DNA from: Incurvaria masculella
Lineage: Eukaryota; Arthropoda; Insecta; Lepidoptera; Incurvariidae
Length of the DNA stretch: 64,000 bases
Assembly (NCBI GenBank): GCA_946894095.1
Contig: OX335642.1
Location: 27,291,021 to 27,355,020 of the forward strand
Direction: 5' to 3'
Positions 1 to 12,275 of the stretch are shown one piece after another. Below the pieces are notes generated by a model. That model searched no databases. It was given only the letters and a program-made list of their open reading frames with translations, and was not told the DNA's origin. Within the stretch, counting starts at the first letter, position 1. Each line of letters begins with the position of its first letter. The position numbers were made by a program, and so were the translations under genes.

Positions 1-820
1 TAACAATTTATTTAATTAAATTACCACAAGAACCATTTATTCTACAGCTGAGTTCTGGAACATTGAAATGTGGTAGCGGTCAAATTAACTTCCGGCTTAG
101 GGTCACAATAATTCAAAGTCTTCCTTACTCTGTCCTGCGAGAAAGTGGAATCGTTCTCTATGTCAATGCGAATATTTTCAATTTAAAACTTAAAAAAATT
201 GAGCTTGACAATGCAGGAACTTTATATGCACAGTGAAACGAAATATTAGAACGTCTTTCAAACCTTAAAATCATTTCCTTTCTAGAGGAATTAAATATGC
301 ATATTGATAACATAAACTATCCCAGATTATTTCTAAGGGTTTTTCAACATTCTCTGATTTCTAATTATACCAAAACATTATTTAAACTCATATCCTCACA
401 CTCACAAATAAATAAATCGGTTTTCTTGCGATACACACTTTAATAGTTTACGTCAATTTCACATTTCGTTTAATTTTAATACAATTTTAAAAAATACTTA
501 AACACATTTTTCCATTTGTTTCATACAAAAATGGAAAAGAGATGGGCCATTCTCTGACTTTTTTCATTTCGTGATTTTTTACTTAGAGAAACAAAACTTA
601 TTGATATTTATATCCTTACTTCCATTTCAGTGGTCACGTTAACTGGAAATACATTTATAAACACATTTATAAAACTTCACCAATATTTAGTAAAACATTT
701 AGAAACCTTTAATCCATCGACGCACGGGCCGAGGTTCGAGGATATGAGATTATTTATAATGGATCTGGATATAAATTGCTATAACCACACTCTCCTTTTA
801 TCTTTCTAATACTAAGTTAT
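1..820. other. No recognisable feature
   Basis: AT-rich unique-looking sequence; no long frame or repeat match seen. Confidence 0.6.
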
Positions 821-830
821 TTACAAAAGT

Positions 831-945
831 ATCGAGGCATACTCCTTTGTTGCACGGCTAGATTGAACTGGATCGAAACAACGGATAATATTATTTGCCG
901 ATTTAACCACCTTCCATTCAATGCGATGCGGGATTAACCTTAACG
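831..945 (-). mobile_element. Old SINE fragment
   Basis: Body segment of the main SINE family, strongly diverged: CGGCTAGATTGAACTGGAT, then TTCAATGCGATG. Head and tail are lost. Confidence 0.45.
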
Positions 946-1054
946 AGTATTTTTTAAGGTGGTGAGGACTCACGACCTTTCGGCGCATTGAAAATGGCTT
1001 TATTTCACTAAGCGTGGCTTTCACCGAGTGCGGATTTATTTTCATTAACACTGT

Positions 1055-1172
1055 AAGGGCTTTTATTACTAAAATGCATATTATCTTGTACTAGTATTGA
1101 TTGCGAGCTGCTAAGAAAGACACTTAACGTGTGGCGATTAAGTTAATCAGCAGTAGGTAAAAAGGCCCCAAG
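1055..1172 (+). repeat. Dispersed repeat R3, copy 1
   Basis: CTTGTACTAGTATTGATTGC, GCTGCTAAGAAA, TGGCGATTAAG, TAATCAGCAGTAGGT, AAGGCCCC. The second copy is at 17162-17282, same strand. Confidence 0.65.
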
Positions 1173-1607
1173 GCACCTAAAAATCAGAGCATTTCCGAAA
1201 GGGGTCAACATCTCGCCTTAATTATAATCCTATCGAAACCAGAATGGTATCATTTACAAGTCTTTTATATTTTCCAGAACATTTTTTTGGGTATTTCTTT
1301 TCGTTAAAGATAAAAGATAAAATTATATTAAAGATGAGAAAGTATAAAAAAAATCTGATGGTATTGTATTTTATTATATTTTTCAAATTTATTTTAATAA
1401 TTGAGGAAGCTAGCCCCTGGTCGCAATTTTCTCGTATGTTCATATACCCTGTATGTAAAATACCCCTCTGAAGCGATCGAAAAAGTATTTTCAATGCTCA
1501 AAACCAGCAACAAATAAATACATACCCGCAGATACAAATTCCATCCTGCGCATCTAACCTATATCCAAGGCATCCACCGCAGAGCACCTTTTGTGTTGGA
1601 CATTAGT

Positions 1608-1800
1608 TCCATACCGTGCCGTACCGGAAGCTTTTAGAACTATATGCCGGTACCTTTCCTTATACCTACAACTTAGAGTTTTTAAAATTAAATTGAACAA
1701 GCTCGATAGCTCTGCAATTCGCTGGCATGGTGCCTCGCTGAGCGTAGCTTCAGGAAGTGAGGCGGATTTGGCTTTTCTAGCACTCTTTGTCCCTAGGCAC
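1608..1800 (+). mobile_element. Non-LTR retrotransposon 3' fragment
   Basis: Degraded copy of the family best preserved at 32341-32650. The shared block runs from a broken '...CGTGCCGTACCGGAAGC' region through 'TTGAACAAGCTCGATAGCTC' to '...GGTGCCTCGCTGAGCG'. The family's C-terminal peptide ends near LRVFKIKLNKL here. Coding sense is the plus strand. Confidence 0.6.
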
Positions 1801-2070
1801 AGAAGCTAACTAGTGTTTCTGTCTCTGTTGAAGAAAATTACGTGGGTTTTTTTTTTTCTGGAACGTTTATTTCTTGTAATTTTCCCTTTGCTGGGTATAG
1901 CATTTAGAAAATATTATATTGCAGAAAACATGAATTTTCAAAAATTATATGCAGTTGTAAACAACGTCAATTATGACTTACGAAATCAAACATTTTTGAA
2001 CTGTTTTTTTTTTTAATTTCCTCATAGTCACTTTACATATAATATATCCTTTAAAGTTAAATTATCTTTT

Positions 2071-2456
2071 CAGCGGTTTGTAGGCGGACGGGCCTTGTTT
2101 ATCATGCCAGAAGTTATGGGTTCAATCACCGCCCCGTTTTTGCATCACTTCATTTCTCTTTATGAGTTCGATAAGTACATTTCGTCACGAATGTGATCCG
2201 TTTCATGATTCGAATTCCATGGCCAAATTTAAAGTATCATTCCCTTACTAGGTGGTAGGGCCGCCCGGGTTGGTACTTATTGAAAAGATAGTGCTAGGGG
2301 CAACGAAAAATAGTCTATGTTTTTTAATCCAGTTCAATTTAGCCGTGCTTACAAAGGAATTGTTCGGGAACGTTGCCTAATTCTTTCGGGAATGCGGGGT
2401 ATTGGCCTGCTATCATGTCGTGGGTGCGCAGGATGCATGTCCAGTTGTATAAAAAA
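2071..2456 (+). mobile_element. SINE copy, degraded tRNA-like head
   Basis: Nearly full-length but diverged copy of the main SINE family. It has a head with GGGTTCAATC (B-box-like), the TTTCGTCACGAATGTGA block, GCCCGGGTTGGTAC, a run ending TCCAGTTCAATTTAGCCGTG, and a tail with TGTCCAGTTG and A-rich end. Confidence 0.62.
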
Positions 2457-2960
2457 TGGGGTTTGTAATTTAATTATAAGTATATTTGAAGAATATCTAG
2501 TGTTAAAATTACATGTTTACCAATTATGTACTAATGGTAGAAATTTTTACCTGAAATTGATTTTAAACTGAAGCTTGCTTAAAAATACCATTAAGTGCAA
2601 TGGTTACAATGCATAAAAAAGTTAGTAACGGACGTTTTAAAACGCTTAAGAGCCCATGGACAGGACTTTTTGTCATCCTCATTTAATCTCCTGTCCGTCG
2701 TCTACCGCTGTCTCTCTTAATTTGATGCCACAAAAGAATCACTCCAGCATTATTAGAGCGGAAAAAATGTCTGGAGCCTTTTTACATTAAAAGCAAGTGT
2801 TAAACTCCGCTAAGATAAGAAGATGAAGCGGATACGTGGTGTTATCCAAACTCCTTTTGTGTTTAATGAATACCCGGGAACAGAAAAGGGGTTCAGTTTT
2901 ATTAGTTTTCTTCCTAACAACATTGTTTTACATTTAATGGGTGTAATATATTTGTAGAAT

Positions 2961-3345
2961 AGACCGTGAGCAAGGAAACATTAATTCAAGAAATAAAGTT
3001 TTATTTTGAGCTATTTTGTGAATATACTCCAAGGCTGGAGTTACTTCAGCAAGCATGCCCATCGCGGGTATTTCGTATATCAATTCCGTCTTTCGGTCTA
3101 TACTCATAATTTGGGATACATTTGATTTAATACTTTACCTGCGTTGCGGACATTTACTGCAAAGATTGAATTTTCATACATATTACCGTCATCACCAAAA
3201 TCTTATTTGGCATCAGACGCTAGAGCCAGTACTAGTCAATCTTTTCAACGAATGTGATATGTATGTAAGATCCACCGTGAAGCAAGGACACGTTAATTTA
3301 ATAAAGAAAACTGTAAAACGAACTACTAAATATTTATGTAATTTT
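2961..3345 (+). repeat. 'CCGTGAAGCAAGGA' repeat family, two units
   Basis: Two units: ACCGTGAGCAAGGAAACATT at 2963 and CCACCGTGAAGCAAGGACAC at 3272. The second is preceded by CACCAAAATCTTATTTGGCATC (3192), which also occurs near 32010. Family class unknown. Confidence 0.5.
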
Positions 3346-4508
3346 AAGTCAATGTAAATAATTAAAGATGTACTTTAAATACCTAATTATCGTGGTCTTG
3401 CTTTACGGTTAATTCTTCCAATATATTATATTTTTTGATAAAGGGGACCTACTTTCTTAGTACTCTTTCTAGTATATTTTACTTAAGGGTTGTAAGTTCT
3501 AGTAATCGCCCATTTTTCGTGGGTCTTCCGCATTTTATTGCAAATACAAAATGTTTCCACGTAACCAATTTGGGCTTCTGCTCAACAGGCCGTGTCCTCA
3601 ATAAATTTTGGACAATCGTCGCAAAGCACAACCACCATTGTTAAAATTGCCGTAGTGTTCTGTTTATTTGTAGAAAATACCGCTTTGTTCATGAATCTAT
3701 ATTATGAGTACATACTACCTTAAATTCGAGAAATGGTGATCAGTTTGATAAATTGTTAATTACTCTAAAAACAAACAAGGTCTGAACACTTTTCAGACCT
3801 TTTCAAGCAATGCAAAATATGTTTCGTGTGAAAATTGTTCTTAAATCATGATATTATACACAAAGCACTGAATTTAAAGTAATTTTCATAATCTAAGTTA
3901 TATTTCCGGATGGCATGGTTTTTTCAGAACCAGATGGTGTAATGACCATTAGATGACCTGGCGTAGGCCATTACAAAGAAAACATGACTTTTTTGTGGAT
4001 TTACTTTCGTACGAATGTTTTAAGGGATGAAAACTAAAATACTCTATATTTAAGATACTCTTGAACACTTTATCTCGATTACCCTGTGGATTAAGATTTA
4101 CTTCTAGTGGGTCAAATGGTATTCCAACATAAATCGGAATGAACTTTCTTTCCATATTACTTTTCTGTAAGTAACGTACGAGTAAAGGTAGTTGAAGAGG
4201 GCTTTGAATGACGATGATAGGGGTGACCGGACAAAATTATCGATCCACAAATGAAAAAACAAATGTTTTTCAATCGCTTAATCATTATTAGAGCGATGTG
4301 TCTTGCAAATTGGTGTCTCATTCAGATCTTACGAACTTTTATCACAAGAATTTTGGCTATATCTCGAGGAGTCACAGAGATCTTAGGACCTTCTTTATAT
4401 TTTCATTTAATGCGATAGTCTCAAACCGCACGAGATCAACCCTAGCACCTAGAAAGTAATGACACATTCCAATTTAGATTCGATATTACGGATTTCTCAT
4501 GAATTTGA
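3346..4508. other. No recognisable feature
   Basis: AT-rich; only short frames without recognisable sequence. Confidence 0.6.
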
Positions 4509-4722
4509 GGTTATCCAACGACATCTACATTGAAATCAGATTTTGAAAAGAATAAAAAAACGTTTATCGTGGTGATATTTGTCGAAAGCAGGATTCAAAC
4601 CTGCGACTCATGGATTACATGTCCACTGCTCTACTGCTGAGGTATCCCGACAATTTCGACCGACAAATATCCAGACGAAAAACTTTTTCGGATTATTTTC
4701 TTCAAAATATGTTGGATAACCC
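4509..4722 (-). mobile_element. Palindromic element carrying a tRNA-Thr-like sequence
   Basis: Inverted ends share GGTTATCCAAC, TTTGAA, AATAA, TCGT and GATATTTGTCG. At the centre (4651-4579, minus) lies a tRNA-like cloverleaf: acceptor GTCGGGA/TTTCGAC, anticodon stem GTGGA/TCCAT with loop CATGTAA (anticodon TGT, Thr), variable loop GAGTC, T arm GCAGG-TTTGAAT-CCTGC. The D loop lacks GG and position 33 is A instead of T, so it is unlikely to be a working tRNA. A run of seven T follows in transcript sense. Confidence 0.72.
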
Positions 4723-6027
4723 TAAATTTAATACCTTTATTTTAACGCGCTCTTTATAGTTACGGTTCGGATTTTTGTCACTATTTATTTACATGATTAA
4801 AATATTTAATGGTATTTTTTATTAAAATAAAAAAGCATAGTTCGTATCTACAACTTCACCGAAAATGAATTTCAATGCTTGCCAAGCCGTCAATTTAACT
4901 GTAGGCAATAAATTTATACTGAATTGTTTTCACATTCAAAACGATATAACATTAAACGTAAATCTGGTAGCGTATTAAACTGTGGCTGCGAGGTAGATAA
5001 CGAAATATTTATAGAAATGATAAAAGCGTGTGACTGAAAATATTTTGTGTTAGTTACTATAGTTTTTGGTTATACCTTATTGAAATTTACAGCGATATTT
5101 TTCTGAAATTGGGATGCAAATTTACAAATGCAAAATAAACTAGATTTAATGAGATTGTAGATCATTTCTAGATTCAATGCGAATCTATTTTAATTTCGCA
5201 AATTTAAAAATAAATTACTGATAAGAAAATTAATTTTATGTATTTATATTAATTTAAGCCAACAGAACATGCAAACAACATTTTTCAAAGAAGAAAATAA
5301 AAATAATATTTATGCAAAAGCTTTATTGCAAATTAATGTTATTATTAAACAATTTTGTAAACATATACTGATAGGGAGTTGAAAAAAAATCCAACTAAGA
5401 TCCTTTTTCCGTTCTTCGCTGTAAATGTTGAACTGGCTAATCATATTATATAACAAATCCGAGTACAGTGTACTATGGCCTATGAAAAAAAAAACCATTT
5501 TTTACTTTGCTTGTTGACTTGTAGTGCGCGCCTTATATTAATATTTTCCAACCACTTGGCAAGCCACTCGAATATAATATCAACTATCACAGAATATAAA
5601 TCAATTATCCAATGCAGGAAACAGAAAACAAACGGATGCAAGGTTGATTTTATTTATATAATAAATAAGGGTATGGTGCTGTCTCTACAACAAACACAAA
5701 AACAACAATCGTTGTTTTTAATATTATTTCTGCATGAATGAATATCACTACATCTAATAAAACAAAGTGCCTTCCGCGTGTGTCTGTCGGTCTGAACGCG
5801 ATAAACTCAAAAACAACCGAACGGATTTTCAAACGGTTTTCGGCAATAGACGGAGTTGATTTAAGACAAAGGTGTATCCTTAATTAAAGTTTCGTGTAAA
5901 TTGGTGCAAATAGGACGATAACTGTTGAAGATGTCGGAAAAAATCAAGCTCATCGAAAACGGTGCCTTATCCTTTGGAGATATAACAAAACAATTTATGG
6001 TGGAATTGTTTCTCCTATATAGGTTTA
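4723..6027. other. No recognisable feature
   Basis: AT-rich; several frames of 60-90 codons without motifs. It leads up to the LINE fragment. Confidence 0.55.
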
Positions 6028-6460
6028 CAGAAAAGTTGGCGATGACATATGTCATGGGAATGTCGCTACGGGATATTGTGCGTAACGAGGCAATCCGCCG
6101 ACGTACCAGAGTGGTCGATATTGGACACCGGGTGGCTTAGCTCAAGTGGCAGTGGGCTGGTCACGTCAGCCGAAGAGACGACGACAGTTGGAGTAACTGT
6201 GTCCTACGCTAGCGGCCGTGGACAGGAAAACGGAGTGTGGGAAGACCACCCGCCAGGTGGGACGACGACATCAAGTGCGTCGGCGGAAAGCAGTGGTTCC
6301 GTACCGCTGAGGGCCGGGAGGACTGGAGAAAAATTGGAGAGGCGTACGTCCAGTACAGCAGTGGACGCAAATACGCTGACCCACTGACTGACCGACTGAC
6401 ATGTATTGATGTTTATACACTGTCGGTCGGTTATATTCGGGCTGTTAAGTGAGCTTTCAG
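6028..6460 (+). pseudogene. RTE-like LINE, C-terminal reverse-transcriptase fragment
   Basis: 5'-truncated, decayed end of a non-LTR retrotransposon polyprotein. In one frame it reads MSLRDIVRNEAIRRRTRV, then LKWQWAGHVSRR, then GKRSVGRPPARWDDDIK, and ends RKIGEAYVQ. These blocks are the conserved C-terminal tail of the RTE-type 'endonuclease-reverse transcriptase' proteins common in moths. Two in-frame TAG codons (6138-6140 and about 6210) interrupt it but the frame is kept. The catalytic RT core and the endonuclease are absent. The clade assignment rests on memory of the family; the LINE origin itself is secure. Confidence 0.82.
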
Positions 6461-6717
6461 TTCATTGACGTCAACGCCTCGAAGCCAGAGCAGACTGGCA
6501 GCCGGCTAACTGCCGCCTGATTACAAACTTTTATAACAAGGAGCGCGCGCCCGCTCATATTGTACTCTCATTAAGAGATTGACGTTGGCTTGGGAATGCA
6601 GTGGAGACTTTCCCTTCTCCTTGTAGCTACAAAAAGTACAAATTACCCATCGAGTATGGAACGACAAGAGTTGCGACAGAAACTCATGCGTATAGCGGCA
6701 GCGTAGCCATATACGTG

Positions 6718-7082
6718 TTTTTTTATGTAACTGGACATGGATGGCTAATACCGAACTGACCGTCAGATATTAACCTAACACACCACATGGGACCTAGGTG
6801 TCATGTCAGCTCGGCGGCTACATTGAACTGGACGGAAAACACGGACCATTTTAATTGCCGTTTCGACCATCGATTGTTCAATACCATGGTACCAACCCGG
6901 GCGGGATTAACTCTGCCACCTAGTAAGTCAGGAAGGGGACCTAAGGTTTTACGTGGAATCCGAACCACGGCCAGCCTCAACGGTTGAAAATGGTCACCCA
7001 CCCAGAACCTAACCGCGCTCAGAGGTGCTTCCCCAGCTTATCGACTCGCAAGGCGTCGCACCCTGAGCTACCGAGGCTTATG
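6718..7082 (-). mobile_element. SINE copy with 5S-rRNA-like head (type B)
   Basis: Full-length minus-strand copy of the main SINE. The tail reads ACTGGACATGGATGGCTAAT and the body CATTGAACTGGACGGAAAAC and GGTACCAACCCGGGCGGG. The head differs from the tRNA type. On the minus strand it opens GCCTCGGTAGCTCAG and holds GGTTAGGTTCTGGGTGGGTG followed by ACC (7014-6992). That resembles the 3' half of 5S rRNA (GGTTAGTACTTGGATGGGTG ACC). Confidence 0.72.
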
Positions 7083-8840
7083 AGGCTGAGTGATGATATA
7101 TAACAGTAAAGCCTGCCAAACAGTTCGCTCACAAATTCGCTCACTTCCGATCTTCTCGAGTTCGAACGACACGCAATAACTACACAAAACGCCATTTAAC
7201 TAGTGCAATTAACATTTGGCTTCCGTTTGGTCTATATCAGCCGAGATTTTGACGCAAAAAATCGCTTGACTGCATAAGGGCGACAGAAGGTCGATAGTGA
7301 CAGAGATGCTTGCGCTGCAATCGTCCTATTGGGCATTGGGCGAAGTCTCACATGCTGGAAAGATACCCAGGGGCGTCTAAGGGTAATCAAGTTCGCGGGT
7401 CCAAAGATATTCCTGTTCCATATAACTGTATGCAGCAGCTTTGCAACCAGGAAGAGATTTCGCTCCCGAAGCGAAGAATTGTAATTAGCGCTAAAAGCTT
7501 CGCCTGCTGCCGTCGACAAATCTATGATGCAACCAGCCCCGCTCCAGTGATATAACTTCGGATCTTCATTCCAGGAATGAAAATACCCGAATTTTATAAA
7601 AATCAACGAGAATGCCATTTCAAAAGCGCTTCGTGCCTGGTACCTACAAACGGGTGCTGTATAAGTAAAATCCAAATAAAAAAATATGTTTTAGTTCATA
7701 GTTACAAAAAAAATTATCATAAATAATTGATATCAAATATTTTTGAGTTGGGTAGATAATTTGGAAGTCTCTTGTCGATATCAACGTAAATTTTCGATTT
7801 GTTTTTTAAAACTATTTAAAATTCAATGTTTTTTTTTTACATAAATGTTAATAAAAGTGCTCTTGGTATGTGTCAGAGCTCTCTGTTATCAGAACCTGTA
7901 AAATTTTTAGGAACCATGAGAATGTTTGAAATAACAGCGGACTCTGTTTGCTTTCGACCATGTTTATTAACACTTAATTTTAAAACATGTTTAACGACCG
8001 CGGTAATATCAAAAGTATCATGCTTACTATTATTGTTGCAGGAAAACCAAATATTTTACATAGACGGGTACCAAAACTGGCATGTGGCAAACACTTTTGT
8101 AAACTTACTTTTACAAAAGTTTACGTTACTTTAGTTTTTCGCCGTGATCGTGGAACTGGATACTGATAAAATACGTTCCGGCTCTAACTATAGCTAAGAA
8201 CCTTCCTTGGATTTTAACAAACGTTCAAGAAATTGGCCGAATTGGTCCAGCTTTTCTGGAGTTTGACTTTTAGCAACACATTTAATAAATATATTAGAAA
8301 TAACTTATGTATTACAATAATTAATTATGATAATAAATTACATATAAGTATATATAAGTAGATTTTTGATGTCATAAAAATAAAACATTACGAGTTACTA
8401 GCAAATCGAGTTTAGTACGTGTCAAATCAGTCATAGTTTGGCCGTTGCAAAAAGAATAAGTGCACATGCCTAATGCTGGACTGATTGCAATAAACATTCG
8501 AGAAAAACTTACAGCTTAGATTTTTTGGGTTTTGCAACTACAATTAATACCGTAATTAACAGTATTTTATCGTCTTAGTATGAAATAGGAATTAGTTTAA
8601 AAACATTATAAAAATAACAAGTATATTTGCTTAAGATCTGAAATCCGCATATGATGTTTTATTTAAAAATATGTCCAGGTTTATATCTACAAGAAACAAT
8701 GGCGCGTTGCACGGTCCTTACTAATTATTTTAAATATTTTATTCGTTTCATCCGACCTATGATAAAGGCATGTATTTTTTACGCCATAGTTAGGCAGCTT
8801 AATCCCTGGTTACTGAAATGATCTTTTCATATAGTTTACT
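7083..8840. other. Unassigned; one longer open frame on the minus strand
   Basis: A 147-codon frame at 7675-7232 (minus) is the longest outside the mariner. It has no recognisable domain, no splice context and no clear codon bias, and the region has average GC content. I leave it uncalled. From 7690 on, AT-rich sequence only. Confidence 0.45.
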
Positions 8841-9168
8841 GTTTTTCGTATAACTGGACATGGATGCCTAATACCACAACCATAGTCATGATATTAGTCC
8901 AACACACCGCATTCCGCACCTGCCAGGAACTCCCCTTTATGAGCAAGGTTACATTTAACTGAATGGATATCAAAAACAATTTTTCATTGCCGCTTCGACC
9001 ATCCTTTTATCCAATGCGATGGTACCAACCCAGGCGGGCTTAACTCGATCACTTTGTATGGGGGCTGCTAAAAGTTTAACATGGATTCTGAATCATAGAA
9101 CAGCTAATCGTGACGAAATGCACTTATACAATACAAAGAAAGTTGTAAATGAACGGGTTACTTGCAGA
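8841..9168 (-). mobile_element. SINE copy, head truncated
   Basis: Minus-strand copy: tail AACTGGACATGGATGCCTAA, body CGCTTCGACCATC and ATGGTACCAACCCAGGCGGG, and CGTGACGAAATGCACTTAT. The similarity fades within the 5' head. Confidence 0.7.
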
Positions 9169-9355
9169 TGCTATTAAACGCTTTGGCTATAAACTTAAAA
9201 GAGATAGAAATAGTTAAATGTCTGTCTAGCATGAAATGAGGGCAGGTTATATAATTCAGGTGATGCATCATTCTAAAACAAACGATCATTGTCAGGCTAC
9301 ACTTCATAGCGATAGACTGAGCGTCTAATAAATTAAAAATCTTCTAAAAAAATTG

Positions 9356-9446
9356 CATAATCAAAACATATTTGTTCGAAAATAACAAATATGTCGATGC
9401 AATCTTTACTTTACATCGATCGACATGTATTGTTTTGATTAAATAA
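9356..9446. repeat. Small imperfect inverted repeat
   Basis: ATAATCAAAACATATTTGTT at the left and its inverse ACATGTATTGTTTTGATTAA at the right, with a smaller hairpin (ATATTTGTT/AACAAATAT) inside. Possibly a MITE remnant. Confidence 0.45.
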
Positions 9447-10180
9447 CACAATTGTATATGTATGTATTTGTATTGAAAATAACCATATTGCTCGATTTAA
9501 AGGTTGGATTAAAGTAAATGATAAAATAATAAATATTTAAATGAGTAAATGGTTGTTTATTCTTTATAATTATTTAGGATTAGCCATAGGAAACGACTAA
9601 CTGGAACAATATGAAGGTGATGAGTGAATTTAAACCTAATTAAATCACATAATATATTCATGCCATGCTTTTTTAAATAAAATTTGCTTCTTTAAATTTG
9701 ACGATTTATGATTTATGACCAAAAGACGAATATTTGAAATCACATCACTCCGAATTGCTTCAAAATATGAGTGGACATTAAGATCCTACCTAAGTTTAGA
9801 CTATCTATTTATTTATTTTTCGTTATTTATTTTTTTGGCTATATTTATTCCTTGCGATTCGACTTATGTTATATTTTGTGGGTTGTTGTTCAGATAAAAA
9901 GTGCAGAAATTCATAAATTTCACCTAATAATTGTTTTCATATTCGTGTTCATACGCTTTGCTATTTTGTGTGACCCATCTTGTAACCAGACGACCCCAAT
10001 AAAAAGTTGCTAGAGCGAAAACTCAGCCAAGGCGTCGTCGATCAGAATTTGAATTCTCGGCCGCAGCTTTCAGGGCCAGCACCTTAGATCGATTTTTTAT
10101 TATATTTACCTAATATGTTTTCGTATAAATATTATCAGGTTGTATGCTTAAAATAGTTTTAAGCCGTGAATTAAAAAACA

Positions 10181-10260
10181 TTAAGGCTAGAGTGCACCTT
10201 CTCTGGTTAGCTTTAGTGTTAATGAAGTAAGTTTTTTTGTTGAGTTTGGGTGAGTTTTAA
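10181..10260 (+). repeat. One end of a family M1 MITE
   Basis: TTAAGGCTAGAGTGCACCTT, CTCTGGTTAGC, TTTAGTGTTAAT. Matches the terminal repeat at 23.7-23.8 kb; the opposite end is missing. Confidence 0.45.
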
Positions 10261-11209
10261 ATTATTTATTTGTAACTAAATTATATATCCTATATTAAAG
10301 CGCCTCTTTTTGAATGTTTCACAGCGCGAAGCTTTGAGTACATCACAGAAAAAGATCGTTGGACTCCGCAGCCAAAGCAAATATCCAAACAAGGCTGCCG
10401 CAGTCGTCGCTACTGGCGTCAAGTGTGCCAGTTCAGGGTACTTGTAAAGGTTGCCTTCATCGGAAAATAACTTAAACTTTTACAGTTAATACATAGCTTA
10501 AAAATCTTGTTACTAAGACATCCTATTTTTTTTTCTGGACGTTTCACTCGAAAATTGACAAGGATTATGCAGGAGAAATTAATATAGTCGGTGACCACGA
10601 ATTCGTATACGTAAAATCTATGACGAAGTAAGGATATCTGTATAAAGAACTTCTTAATTACCATACCATAAGGATGGATTTGAGCCATAATGTATACTTA
10701 AAGATTTCATTGCTCAAAAAATCACTCAAATAACACATTGTTTTCTATTGATGATTTCTTCGCGACCTTGAGTCGATATATCGTAGTGATCCCCAACATC
10801 CTAGCACTGGACATTAACCGCGTCGCAAACGAACCGAGTAATAACTCAGGACGATTTAAAACCGGGGCTTCTGTAAAAGAACCAGGAAGTTGTTAATTTC
10901 AGTGCACTGAAATTAATGTTCGTAAAGTTTTAATAGCCACCCGTCACACTTAAGCCACTGAAATTTGTTTTAACTTTCTTACGTGCAACTTAATTAAAAT
11001 TCTGCCGGGGGCCGATGTAATCACTCCTGACAATCATTTTCAGGTTGTTTTTATGGTTGTTGGTTTAATGAGTTAAATCTTCTGGATTAAAAAAATAGCG
11101 GTATTGCAATTTTTTGGTACGACCTGAACAAAAAACCAAAAAAACCTAGCATTTGATAATAACAATATTAATAATTTCCAATGTGTTTTGTTGTTCTGAA
11201 TGACTATTC

Positions 11210-11340
11210 GCTAGAACTAAGTACAAGGAAATGGAATGAAATGTAATGAAAATATTCTTTATTGTTTACAACTATTATAACACAAATATGCAAAGGCGAG
11301 TTTATTGCCAAAGGCAATTTCTAACAGCTCACCCTAATAT
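11210..11340. repeat. Probable lepidopteran interspersed repeat
   Basis: ATTCTTTATTGTTTACAAC, then CAAAGGCGAGTTTATTGCCA and AGGCAATTTCTAACAGC. This pattern resembles a repeat common in moth genomes. No second copy in the window, so the call rests on memory. Confidence 0.4.
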
Positions 11341-12275
11341 TAGACAATATATTGTCAGGTAGCAAGAAACATTAAATTACCTAAAACTAAGCACCATAAT
11401 CATATTTAGAATACATTAGATAACTTAAGACTATACAAACAGAAAATAATTAATTAATTAAATTGTTATACTTCATGTAATCATCTGTAAATCATGCCAG
11501 TATTTCTTACAAATACACAGTAATTAACAGTAAGAGATCAAGCAGTACAAGTAGGGATCAATAGTATCAAAGTATACACTTACCCTTCGAATTATAAATA
11601 AAAGGTGTTAAAATATAGCTAGCCTGTAATGTTTCGTAAATTTCATTTATATTGTTAAATATTAGTAGACACTTTTAATTAAAATTTGTAAGCATAGTCC
11701 ACCAGAATTGTTCTTGAAAATTAACGTACTTGGCCTGTCCCTTTCTTCCGTCAACCGAGAGTAGGGAATTTGTTATTTCACGCACGTAACCTTTACTTCG
11801 CCCTATCGTTGACATATAATAAAATAATTTGCTGTAAAACGTAATGGCTGCGTCTCATGTAATCAACGGTGATACGGTTTGGTCGCAACCGACATGGACA
11901 CACAATACATAGAAAATGCAACCTTTACCCTTAGAAGCAGCGTTCACAGCGAAGCGTGCCAAATCGATTGACAGATGCGAGCAAAACCGTTAATCCTGCC
12001 ACACCGCCGGAGGAGCTAAGCCCGGCTTTGGCTCACGCCTCCTTAGTCCTAATTTATGAAGGTGTTCTCTGGCGTGTTTATTTTATTTATAGATCACTTT
12101 TTTGTCCTGCCATCCGCACTAGGCTAATGACAGAGCAGCGAAGCCCGCGAAGGCATTGGTCAAACCAAGTGTAAAACTACTTTTTTCTCATCTTTTCACC
12201 AGTTAAGATATCTATATATATATTTACCCTTCCAGGCAAACTAGCTGAAAATAAATAAATCACTGAAATAAAAAA

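Noticed and set aside
4579..4651. Working tRNA-Thr gene
   Set aside because: The cloverleaf pairs well, but the D loop lacks GG, position 33 is not T, and it sits in a repeated palindromic element. Called a tRNA-derived repeat instead.
7232..7675. 147-codon minus-strand open frame as a gene
   Set aside because: No recognisable motif, no splice or start context, and no homologous pattern known to me; random frames of this size occur in GC-average DNA.
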